A stretch of 13,387 bases of DNA. Origin: Candidatus Sigynarchaeota archaeon (GTDB lineage Archaea > Asgardarchaeota > Lokiarchaeia > Sigynarchaeales > Sigynarchaeaceae). This document shows positions 6,486-12,575 of this stretch, one piece after another. Position numbers and translations under genes: made by a program. The notes beneath the pieces are model-generated. The model made no database searches. It saw nothing but the letters and a program-made list of their open reading frames with translations, and had not been told where the DNA came from. Position 1 is the stretch's first letter. Each line of letters opens with the position of its first letter. The stretch is from contig JAUQYW010000192.1 in assembly GCA_030587525.1 (NCBI GenBank), positions 1 to 13,387 on the forward strand. The letters run 5' to 3'.

Positions 6486-7201
6486 TGCGGATCATGCAGA
6501 ACGATGCTACTCGTGGTAATGCCCTGCCCGCGGGCGAGCTCATCAGGAAGGGAGCGGAAGCCGTGCTCGTGAAGGGCACGTGGCTCGGGCAGGAAGCGCT
6601 GTACAAGGTGCGCCTCCCGAAAGCTTATCGCATCCCCCAGATCGACGCGAAGCTGCGGATCGAGCGCACGGTCGCGGAAGCGCGGATCCTCGGAGCGCTG
6701 CTGGAGGCCGGCATTCCCGTACCGGGCTTGCTCGACGTGGACGCGAAGGGCGGCATCATCGTCATGGAATTCATCCACGGCCAACGTATCAAGGACATGG
6801 TGGGTGCCTTGCACGGCAAGCTCGGGCCGATTTTCGAGAAAGTCGGTTACCTCGTCGCGGCGATCCACGAGCTTAACATCATCCACGGCGACCTGACCAC
6901 GTCAAATATCATCTATGAGAGCAAGCCGGATAGCGAGGACATTTCGTTCACGTTCATCGATTTTGGGCTTGCACGCCACACTACGGGCATCGAGGACAAA
7001 AGCGTGGACATTCACTTGTTCAAGCGGGTCATCACGTCAACGCACGCGAGTATGTACGATGCTATGTACCCGCCATTCATGGTGGGATACAAGAAGTTTC
7101 TCGAAGAACAAGGCAGAGCGGCTGATTTTACCAAGATTTCCCGCCGGCTCGACCAGATCGAGACCCGCGGGCGATACATCGAAAAAAGCGAGAGAAAGTA
7201 G
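6485..7201 (+). CDS. bud32: KEOPS kinase/ATPase Bud32
   Basis: A 238-residue small atypical kinase that partners Kae1 and drives t6A synthesis by ATP hydrolysis. The ATG at 6485 overlaps the kae1 stop (TGATG), so translation is coupled; the frame is open further upstream, but that part is antisense-like read-through of kae1. RKGAEAVL (21-28) is the N-lobe glycine-loop equivalent, YKVRLPKAYR (40-49) contains the ATP-binding Lys, LLEAGIPVPGLLDVD (72-86) is the conserved link, HGDLTTSN (134-141) the catalytic loop (D136, N141), and DFGLA (159-163) the metal-binding motif. The C-terminus RGRYIEKSERK has the Arg-rich tail of the family. In many archaea kae1 and bud32 are one fused gene; here they are separate and adjacent. 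Confidence 0.94.
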   Translation: MRIMQNDATRGNALPAGELIRKGAEAVLVKGTWLGQEALYKVRLPKAYRIPQIDAKLRIERTVAEARILGALLEAGIPVPGLLDVDAKGGIIVMEFIHGQRIKDMVGALHGKLGPIFEKVGYLVAAIHELNIIHGDLTTSNIIYESKPDSEDISFTFIDFGLARHTTGIEDKSVDIHLFKRVITSTHASMYDAMYPPFMVGYKKFLEEQGRAADFTKISRRLDQIETRGRYIEKSERK

Positions 7202-7212
7202 GATTCCTCCGG

Positions 7213-8384
7213 TTATGCGGAGCCGAACGGGTTTATCTCCAGGTCGACGAGGCACAGGTTGATCGCCCGATCGGCCGCGGAGTACGTCGTGAAATGCAGG
7301 TACCGGCCACGCGGGCTCCAGCCTGGATGCGGGTGACCTGGAGCGGGTACGAGGCGAGCTTCTCCATCGACGCCCATGACGGGTCTTGCCACTCGGATTT
7401 CGACAAGCACACGTTGAACATTCGTCCCTTGGCACCATCCGCGAGCTCGATCAGCCAGATGCCCGAGTCCCGCCACATGGTGTCGGCGGCCAGCATGGGC
7501 CGGGCCGGGTTGGCTGAAACGTGCCAAAAGTTAGGGCCTTTGGCCGCACACCACGACTCCTCCCGGCCGAATTCGCCATCGATCGATACTACCTTCACCT
7601 GGTTGCGCCGCACGACGAAGCAGAGGTGCTTTCCGTCCGGGAGCCATGATTCGTGGCCGACGCGCTCGAATTTATGCAACGGGCTTCGTTTTTGCTTGTA
7701 CAATGGTCTTAATTCCTTGGTTTCGACGTCCAGCAGCCACATGCGCTGCGGGGCATCGTCGCCGAGCTGGCTGCGAAGGGTCTTGTTGAGCTGGAGGAGC
7801 CGGGGATTGCCAGGAGCCAGCATCTGGTGGTCGAAAAACGTGGCTTGCTCGTCGTCCATAGAAAAGAAGGGCGCGACCGTGCCCTTGGCGATGGAGCCAA
7901 CGAGCAGGTTGGACGGGACGAGGGCAGGCCGCACGTACGTGCACATGTAAAACGTGTCGTTGTCCGGCGCGACGTCGATGATGGACGGCGAGAACCCGGC
8001 ATAGTGCTGGGGGGATCTTGCCACGATGCGATCCTCCAGGCTCGCTAAGTCGACCAGGTGGAACTCATCGTGCCGCGCACCGCCGATGTAGACGATCGAC
8101 CGATCATCGGGCGTGATGGCCCACCCGTAAACGAACACGTTTGCGTCCCGGGTGAGCCGCTCGATCTCGCCATTATCGATGTTGATGATATGGAGATCCA
8201 TGTTTCGGTTCCTGTTCGACACGAAAAAGAGCCGCTTCTCATCCCGTGTCCAGCTGCGGTGGGTGAAATACTGGCAGATGTTGAGATCGCCCTTGGTCGT
8301 GAGCTGGCGCACGGGATACTCGGCATGCAGCGTGAGGTCGGGGCGCTCCTTCCATTCCGCTTGCGCGGGTTCGGGGCCCATCAT
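7213..8384 (-). CDS. Oligogalacturonate lyase-like beta-propeller protein, frameshifted near its 3' end
   Basis: Frame one runs 8384-7233 (383 codons), but its last 33 residues look out of frame. At about 7335 the family-like sequence moves to another frame: HPHPGWSPRGRYLHF continues to a TAA at 7213-7215. Together they would make about 390 residues, the usual length of the oligogalacturonate lyase family. Propeller blades are visible as SWTRDEKRLFFVSNRNRNMD (44-63), AITPDDRSIVYIGG (89-102), GHESWLPDGKHLCFV (243-257) and FWHVSANPARPMLAADTM (287-304). Family knowledge: Ogl enzymes cut unsaturated digalacturonate and bind a metal through Gln and His residues, including the HPH motif. No signal peptide is seen, so the product would be cytosolic. 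A TATA-like TTTTTAAC lies about 33 bases upstream of the ATG. The gene may be laterally acquired. Pectin degradation as its role is inference; related propellers may act on other uronides. Confidence 0.72.
7334..7337 (-). other. Frameshift site in the lyase-like gene
   Basis: On the minus strand CAGGTCACCCGCATCC is read as Q-V-T-R-I-Q in frame one and as G-H-P-H-P in frame two. Restoring one C (GTCCAC) gives QVHPHP. Restoring one tandem ACCC unit gives QVTHPHP, which fits the family spacing of Gln and His better. Either a slippage deletion or a sequencing/assembly error would explain it. Confidence 0.7.
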
Positions 8385-8424
8385 TGTCTTCGATTGCTAT
8401 CACGCAGTTCCACGTTAAAAAGCC
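8382..8424 (+). repeat. Direct repeat copy 1, covering the promoter and start codon of the lyase-like gene
   Basis: This 43-base segment matches 9957-9999 at 39 positions, with mismatches at 8392, 8402, 8408 and 8423. Similarity fades at both ends. On the minus strand it holds the TATA-like TTTTTAAC and ends exactly at the ATG of the lyase-like gene (8384-8382). Confidence 0.85.
8414..8422 (-). promoter_or_regulatory. TATA-like element of the lyase-like gene
   Basis: CTTTTTAAC on the minus strand is centred about 34 bases upstream of the ATG at 8384, which would give a leader of about 8 bases. It is preserved unchanged in the second repeat copy. Confidence 0.45.
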
Positions 8425-8477
8425 ATGGTGGCGAATACCCTCCGTGGAAAACCTGAAACGTGGTGGTTATTCCATCG

Positions 8478-8484
8478 AAAAAAA
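8478..8484 (-). terminator. T-run terminator of the surface protein gene
   Basis: Seven A on the plus strand, that is seven T on the minus strand, lie 23 bases beyond the TGA of the membrane-anchored surface protein gene (8507-8509). The whole interval is A/T-rich. Confidence 0.45.
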
Positions 8485-8506
8485 TAAACGAAAATAGACA
8501 AATCAA

Positions 8507-9265
8507 TCAAACGTGTTTAGCCTTGCGGGTGGTTTTCATCGCGACGAGCACGACCGGCACGGCGATAGCAACCAGGATGATCGGGACCGGAAAGCTGGAA
8601 ATTCCAGGTCCTGCCGTCACGCAGACGATGCCCCAGTCAGTTTCGAAGGTGGTGTAGTTGTACACGTCCCACGCGAACATCTGGCCTTCGACGTGATATA
8701 TCGTGTATGCCCGGATAGACCATTGTGCCATCGGTAATATGCCGGGGATGGAACTGATGCTGGACTTTCCAAAGATCCACGTGAGCGATGTGCTCGCGTT
8801 CTTGACGCAGTTGTTTACTGCTGACGAGCCATTATTCCACCAGAGGCTGCCATTCCACGTTATGGGTGGCATTGGTGATAGTCCGAGTGTCACAAAAAAT
8901 TGACTCAGTTCGATTGTCGAACCATTCACGTCAAATTCGATTTTCACTTGGACCTCGTCGCTCAATATTTTCGCGGTGTCTATTGCACCCCACATCTCGA
9001 TCGTGACATTGTAATCCGTGGTATCTTCATTCCACGAGATCGATTTGATGTCGATGAAGGGTAAAGTTGACAAGTTTCCACAAGTGACATTTATCGACTC
9101 CTGTACTCCAGAAACATATGGCCCCCCTTTCACGTCGTTCTGAGGGTCATCCAAAGTAACTGCAGATGCAGAACCGGCAATTTGGATGAATGCAATGGCC
9201 GAGAGCAAGATTATCAAGGTTATGGGTGCAATCATTGCCGATGTTTTTTTTCCATTTGCTTTCAT
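8507..9265 (-). CDS. Secreted, C-terminally membrane-anchored surface glycoprotein, unknown function
   Basis: I do not recognise a named family. With the ATG at 9265 the product is 252 residues: a signal peptide (about 1-35: MKANGKKTSAMIAPITLIIL, then more hydrophobic residues to GSASA), an extracellular domain (36-220), a hydrophobic C-terminal helix (about 224-243) and a basic tail KTTRKAKHV. Eight N-X-S/T sequons (N59, N64, N86, N114, N138, N145, N156, N203) imply heavy N-glycosylation. The segment VTLDDPQNDV with IDIKSISW and YNVTIEMWGAI resembles beta-sandwich domains of archaeal exported proteins. GPGISSFPVP before the last helix recalls, without matching exactly, archaeal CTERM sorting signals. 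The ATG at 9313 would extend the protein, but a TATA palindrome at 9322-9331 and GGGGA six bases before 9265 favour the shorter form. Confidence 0.75.
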   Translation of the reverse strand: MKANGKKTSAMIAPITLIILLSAIAFIQIAGSASAVTLDDPQNDVKGGPYVSGVQESINVTCGNLSTLPFIDIKSISWNEDTTDYNVTIEMWGAIDTAKILSDEVQVKIEFDVNGSTIELSQFFVTLGLSPMPPITWNGSLWWNNGSSAVNNCVKNASTSLTWIFGKSSISSIPGILPMAQWSIRAYTIYHVEGQMFAWDVYNYTTFETDWGIVCVTAGPGISSFPVPIILVAIAVPVVLVAMKTTRKAKHV

Positions 9266-9321
9266 ATTTTTCCCCAGTATCGTGTGGTTTCGCTTCCACG
9301 ATGTATTATGCATCCCTTATG

Positions 9322-9331
9322 CCTTTAAAGG
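9322..9331 (-). promoter_or_regulatory. TATA-like palindrome upstream of the surface protein gene
   Basis: CCTTTAAAGG is a perfect palindrome centred about 62 bases from the ATG at 9265. Transcription starting about 26 bases downstream gives a leader of about 35 bases carrying the GGGGA ribosome site. It lies too close to the upstream ATG at 9313 for that codon to be used. A second candidate is the ATAATAC-like stretch near 9303-9310. Confidence 0.4.
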
Positions 9332-9628
9332 TAAATGTAAAATAGTAAGTGAAAAATGGAAGAGAGAAATGCAATGCCCGTCGCTGCGCTGTTTCGGAAT
9401 TGTCAGAGGGAAAAATCCGGGCGGAAATGATGCCATCATCAACGATAATCTCGTGCTTTCCATTTGCTCCAATCCCTGCTTTATAAGGAAAAACAAGCTG
9501 GCGTGCAACCGAATGGTGAGATGGCGGGTGCTGCAAGAATGGCAGCATCGATCGAGGGGCGAGCATTTAATACCCGGCACTGCAATGACCTCAACAAATG
9601 GAGGCGAACCGAGTGAAGCCGAGGCGAT
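9332..9628. other. Intergenic stretch with no supported gene
   Basis: No convincing coding sequence in either strand. A TATA-like CTTTATAAGG sits near 9479-9488, and a second TTTAATAC near 9566-9573 precedes ATG codons at 9585 and 9598. The ORF from 9598 to 9771 would encode 57 residues with a signal-peptide-like start (RCATCLVLLACVLAG) but has no other support. No hairpin, tRNA or repeat was recognised here. Confidence 0.4.
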
Positions 9629-10021
9629 GTGCCACGTGCTTGGTGCTGCTGGCGTGCGTGCTGGCCGGCAAGCGATTTGGACATTCTACCACAGCTAATA
9701 GTGCAAGGGATAATTCAACAGCTAGGGGGATATGGTATCTGCGAGGATTTAAGCATACTAGCGAATATTAACAATCTCGAAATCGATTCTGACCGAATAA
9801 GACAAGTCGGGGAATATTTATACTTCGAGATACATCACCCCTTAAATAAAAGACTAAGCTTGTTATGCCGGGTCAATATTAATTCGATGACGGCGATCCG
9901 CGATGGTGTTGAGGTCTTTTGGGAATTTGATGAGAATGGCCCCACGAGACCTAGCGCATTGTCTTCAATTGCTATCTCGCAGCTCCACGTTAAAAAGTCG
10001 TGCTTGCCCGTGGGTGATTGA
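9629..10021 (+). CDS. AT-rich orphan ORF, probable fragment of acquired DNA
   Basis: I do not recognise this ORF. The part that looks protein-like begins near the TTG at 9677 (LDILPQLIVQGIIQQLGG) and continues through DSDRIRQVGEYLYFEIHHPL to VEVFWEFDENGPTRP, then enters the direct repeat (9957-9999), which encodes the last third of the tail (ALSSIAISQLHVKK). The upstream part from the ATG at 9629 (Cys/Trp/Arg-rich) looks like non-coding sequence. Codon use is unlike the neighbours: ATA, TTA, CTA and AGA are frequent, while nearby genes favour ATC, CTC and CGC. The most likely reading is a decayed or truncated foreign gene whose 3' end was replaced by the repeat. It could also be non-coding. 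Confidence 0.35.
   Translation: MPRAWCCWRACWPASDLDILPQLIVQGIIQQLGGYGICEDLSILANINNLEIDSDRIRQVGEYLYFEIHHPLNKRLSLLCRVNINSMTAIRDGVEVFWEFDENGPTRPSALSSIAISQLHVKKSCLPVGD
9957..9999 (+). repeat. Direct repeat copy 2, orphan copy of the lyase-like gene promoter
   Basis: It matches 8382-8424 at 39 of 43 positions. On the minus strand it preserves the TATA-like TTTTTAAC and the ATG (9959-9957), but that ATG is followed by CGC TAG, so no gene is expressed from it. It lies 23 bases beyond the stop of the zinc finger membrane protein gene. Confidence 0.85.
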
Positions 10022-10600
10022 CTAGCTTTCGTTCTCGAGTCCCTTGCCGCAAGTCGGGCAGAATTTTGGCACTTCGCCAGGTTTTGATTCCCATTTTAAA
10101 CCGCAATGGGAGCAGCACATGACCACGTAGGATGCTTCATCGAGGGCTTTAAGCATCGTGGATGGCGCTTCATAGCTCGCTGTCGTGTCGTGTGCATCCT
10201 TCTTGATCCGCGCGAGGATTCTTGATTTGAGCATTTTTTCCACGGCCTTTCCTATGCCCCACAAGATCGCGGAAAATCCGAAGGCGAGGAGGATTGATGC
10301 CAGAAGCAAAGGAATTGGAATGATGTGTTGCCCGTGATCCGTGTACACCCCGAGTAAACCGCTAATAACAAGCCATATAAACGCGCAGTATGGCACTTGC
10401 AGGTTTGCTGCCACGCTAAGCCCGGTTTTCTCGGATCTCCGCAGCGTTTCATAATCCGAAGGACAAACACCATGTTTTTGACATTTCTTGCACAACAATT
10501 TCCCACAGAAATTGCAACTGCGCTTGTATGCTTCATTGTACTGGAGTTTCCCGCAGTTCTCGCATTTATATATGTAACGCGTGGAGGGCTGGCGCGGCAT
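10022..10600 (-). CDS. Membrane protein with N-terminal zinc finger, two TM helices and C-terminal zinc ribbon
   Basis: Unnamed. With the ATG at 10600 the product is 192 residues. The N-terminus has a Cys-rich module, C13-x2-C16, C29-x2-C32, C37-x2-C40, H43 and C46 (YKCENCGKLQ, CNFCGKLLCKKCQKHGVCP), a spacing that recalls AN1- or FYVE-like double-zinc folds. Two hydrophobic helices follow (about 70-87 and 93-119), then a basic segment (KMLKSRILARIKK) and a rubredoxin-like zinc ribbon, C163-x2-C166 and C181-x2-C184. Both zinc modules therefore lie on the same, probably cytosolic, side. The ATG at 10600 is preferred over 10621 because TTTTATAAGG at 10621-10630 sits 26 bases away, giving a leaderless mRNA. 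It may recruit a protein or nucleic acid to the membrane; the function is unknown. Confidence 0.75.
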   Translation of the reverse strand: MPRQPSTRYIYKCENCGKLQYNEAYKRSCNFCGKLLCKKCQKHGVCPSDYETLRRSEKTGLSVAANLQVPYCAFIWLVISGLLGVYTDHGQHIIPIPLLLASILLAFGFSAILWGIGKAVEKMLKSRILARIKKDAHDTTASYEAPSTMLKALDEASYVVMCCSHCGLKWESKPGEVPKFCPTCGKGLENES

Positions 10601-10620
10601 TATTTGATATGGGCGTGTCA

Positions 10621-10630
10621 TTTTATAAGG
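10621..10630 (-). promoter_or_regulatory. TATA box of the zinc finger membrane protein gene
   Basis: CCTTATAAAA on the minus strand is a strong archaeal TATA element centred 26 bases from the ATG at 10600. It implies a leaderless transcript and decides the start, since an ATG at 10621 would overlap the element itself. Confidence 0.6.
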
Positions 10631-10766
10631 TTATTTTTCAACGGACGCGTCATCGTATTCCAAGTTCCACCATCGCAATGATGAATAAAGAATCGAATGT
10701 TTCCGGCGAATCCCGAGAATTATGCCTTTGAAACCAGCATAGCCATTACATGTCGGTTATGGAGGT

Positions 10767-10774
10767 AAAAAAAA
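10767..10774 (-). terminator. T-run terminator of the polytopic membrane protein gene
   Basis: Eight A on the plus strand, read as eight T on the minus strand, begin about ten bases after the TAG at 10784-10786. Confidence 0.5.
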
Positions 10775-10783
10775 GGAATATGT

Positions 10784-11506
10784 CTATTTTTTTTCCGGAA
10801 TGGGATCTGTGACAGGGGCGTACTTTTTCCAGTTCGTGATGGCGATCAGGAGGATGATGACGACCGATAGACCCATGATGATCCAAACACCTCCTGTATA
10901 AGTTAAAACCTCATAAGCCACGGTCAACAAATATTTCAAGCCAACGAGGATCGCGCCAAGCAAGATTGAAAACAAGATAAATCTTGCCACGATCTCCTTC
11001 TCGCGCTTGTTGGGATCACCCATGATCAATTCATGGAAACCTATCTTCTTGCTGAAGATAAGCACGAGATAGATTAAGACGAATGTTATCAGCACATACG
11101 CTCCCGCCTCGTAACTGAACGTCCTGACGGCGAGATTGAACGGTATCTCAACACCAAGTCCATCTTTTGGCGGGAAAAAATGTCCGAGAGCGAGTGTGTC
11201 GGCCATGAACAGGATCCACGTGAATGTATTCCCGAAAAGCCGGTCATCCGGGTGGATAAACGTCTTTGTTTGAAAGGTGGCGATAACCGAAAGTAACACC
11301 AGCACGACTAACATAACCACCGAGATGATGTACATGATTCGCACGATGGGCTGGACTGCCTCGATGTACTGAAATAAAATCGCGATTATTAATATGACCA
11401 GCGCCCCACCGCCTACGATCCCTTGAATCAAAACCAACCTCATGTTTGGCATGATTTTTGCACCATTTGATCCGATACTGGATGGATTGTGAATTGATAG
11501 ATTCAT
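10784..11506 (-). CDS. Polytopic membrane protein of unknown function
   Basis: A 240-residue integral membrane protein that I cannot assign to a family. Hydrophobic segments lie at about 24-47, 54-78, 92-110 (weaker), 133-152, 173-195 and 205-225, so five or six membrane helices are likely. Polar loops include QTKTFIHPDDRLFGN (79-93), HFFPPKDGLGVEI (109-121) and GDPNKREKE (163-171). The C-terminus NWKKYAPVTDPIPEKK is basic and probably cytosolic. No catalytic motif stands out. The ATG at 11506 lies about 20-25 bases from an AT-rich AATATAATTAAG stretch, so the mRNA is near-leaderless. The gene is divergent from the zinc-ribbon/CPBP gene across a 95-base gap, which hints at joint control. Confidence 0.7.
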   Translation of the reverse strand: MNLSIHNPSSIGSNGAKIMPNMRLVLIQGIVGGGALVILIIAILFQYIEAVQPIVRIMYIISVVMLVVLVLLSVIATFQTKTFIHPDDRLFGNTFTWILFMADTLALGHFFPPKDGLGVEIPFNLAVRTFSYEAGAYVLITFVLIYLVLIFSKKIGFHELIMGDPNKREKEIVARFILFSILLGAILVGLKYLLTVAYEVLTYTGGVWIIMGLSVVIILLIAITNWKKYAPVTDPIPEKK

Positions 11507-11601
11507 CTATACGTTTTAACTTAATTATATTGTAATGGTAAAAACTTATTGTCCTTGCCCATTCTAGAATGCAACCATGACTTGATGGACGGCGAATCCC
11601 G
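11507..11601. promoter_or_regulatory. Divergent promoter region between two membrane protein genes
   Basis: The left half is very AT-rich: TTAATTATATTG at 11521-11532 is correctly placed as a minus-strand TATA for the ATG at 11506. GGTAAAAACTTATT at about 11537-11550 could serve the rightward gene with a leader of about 30 bases. No inverted-repeat operator was recognised. Confidence 0.4.
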
Positions 11602-12534
11602 ATGGAGCGACCGATGAAAGACACGACACCTGAGATCAAGTGCCCGGAATGCGGCCTGGTCGTGAAATTGACCACGCAAGCGCTGGAAAAATGTCCCGTG
11701 TGCGGTGCGAAGCTTCCAAGCGTGCCAGGTCTCAAAAAGCAGGGTACCGTGATACAATCCACGTCAATTTCACTGGAGGATGCACTGTTCAAGAGCCCGA
11801 GGAGCAAGGAATCGTGGGCACCTCGGGAATTCTTGAACATCGCCGTTCTGACCTTTTTCGTCACGACCATGGTGCGTTATGTCGTGCTCATCGGCTGGGT
11901 GGGAGACAGCGGCACGATCACGTTCGACCCTGCACTCGCAATCGCGACATACTTAATTGGGTTGCTTACCGGCATCATCCCGATCATTTACACGTGGCGT
12001 GGCAAGATGCCGTTGGCGAAGCTTGGCTTAAAAAAGTTGACAGCTCGCCAGTGGCTAGACACGTTGTTCTTGGGCGTGATCTGTGGGTTCGGGCTGTTTT
12101 TTTTCGATGCGGTAAGCACGCTGGTGAACCGTGCCATCTTCGAAGCGACCGGCTGGGAGATGTTCAACATCAACGAAGATTTTCTCGCGTTTTTTACCGC
12201 GAACATGTGGAACCGGGTCTCTATCATCGTACCATACGGCGCGGCGCAGATACTCGCGGAATTTTTTTACCGCGGCACGATTGCGAGCGGCTTCGTGCAG
12301 CGATACCAGAAAAAGAAAGAACTGGCAAGCAACGTGGTCGTGAAGGCGAAAGCCTGGGTCGTATCCGTGATGCTCTGCACGCTCTTCGAGTTTGCGATGT
12401 CGTTTGACTTATCGGCGATCCTGCTCGCCTTTATGGTGCACGCGGCACTCGGCATCATATTCATCATCACGGGCAACCTGGAATCGTGCCTGATAGCCCA
12501 GGCCACGTACATCTTGATTATGCTGCTGTTGTAA
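11602..12534 (+). CDS. Zinc-ribbon protein fused to a degenerate CPBP (CAAX protease-like) membrane domain
   Basis: 310 residues. Residues 14-34 form a zinc ribbon (CPECG and CPVCG; C14, C17, C31, C34), followed by a polar linker to about residue 75. The rest is hydrophobic with about seven or eight helices and the general course of the CPBP/Abi intramembrane protease family. The expected motif 1 (EExxxR) reads AEFFYRG (219-225): first Glu lost, E220 and R224 kept. Motif 2 (FxxxH) reads FEFAM (262-266), with Met for His. Motif 3 (HxxxN/D) appears as QATYI (300-304), again without His. Proteolysis is therefore unlikely, and a pseudoprotease scaffold or binding role is more plausible (inference). 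Two ATGs are possible, 11602 and 11614; the upstream one is kept. The gene is divergent from the polytopic membrane protein gene. Confidence 0.72.
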   Translation: MERPMKDTTPEIKCPECGLVVKLTTQALEKCPVCGAKLPSVPGLKKQGTVIQSTSISLEDALFKSPRSKESWAPREFLNIAVLTFFVTTMVRYVVLIGWVGDSGTITFDPALAIATYLIGLLTGIIPIIYTWRGKMPLAKLGLKKLTARQWLDTLFLGVICGFGLFFFDAVSTLVNRAIFEATGWEMFNINEDFLAFFTANMWNRVSIIVPYGAAQILAEFFYRGTIASGFVQRYQKKKELASNVVVKAKAWVVSVMLCTLFEFAMSFDLSAILLAFMVHAALGIIFIITGNLESCLIAQATYILIMLLL

Positions 12535-12540
12535 ACCAGT

Positions 12541-12545
12541 TCCTT
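12541..12545 (+). terminator. Weak T-run after the CPBP-like gene
   Basis: Five T follow the TAA at 12532-12534 after six bases, in the 41-base gap between convergent genes. It is short and only a candidate. Confidence 0.25.
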
Positions 12546-12575
12546 TTTCTGCATAAAAATGTCTTGCAATCACGG

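Noticed and set aside
7294..7950. Plus-strand ORF of 218 codons
   Set aside because: Antisense to the propeller gene; Ser/Arg-rich shadow without motifs.
9306..9566. Minus-strand ORFs of 86-87 codons in two frames
   Set aside because: No domain, no plausible start signal, and they overlap the promoter of the surface protein gene; most likely chance.
9332..9600. Possible tRNA or box C/D RNA gene
   Set aside because: A palindrome-like TGATGCCATCA near 9430 was examined, but no cloverleaf, TTCRA loop, or paired C and D boxes could be found.
9598..9771. 57-residue ORF with a signal-peptide-like start, preceded by a TATA-like element
   Set aside because: Too short and without homology clues; it overlaps the AT-rich ORF in another frame. 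Kept only as a note in the intergenic entry.
11640..12407. Plus-strand ORF of 255 codons in a second frame
   Set aside because: His/Arg/Gly-rich shadow of the zinc-ribbon CPBP gene in the other frame; no hydrophobic segments or motifs.
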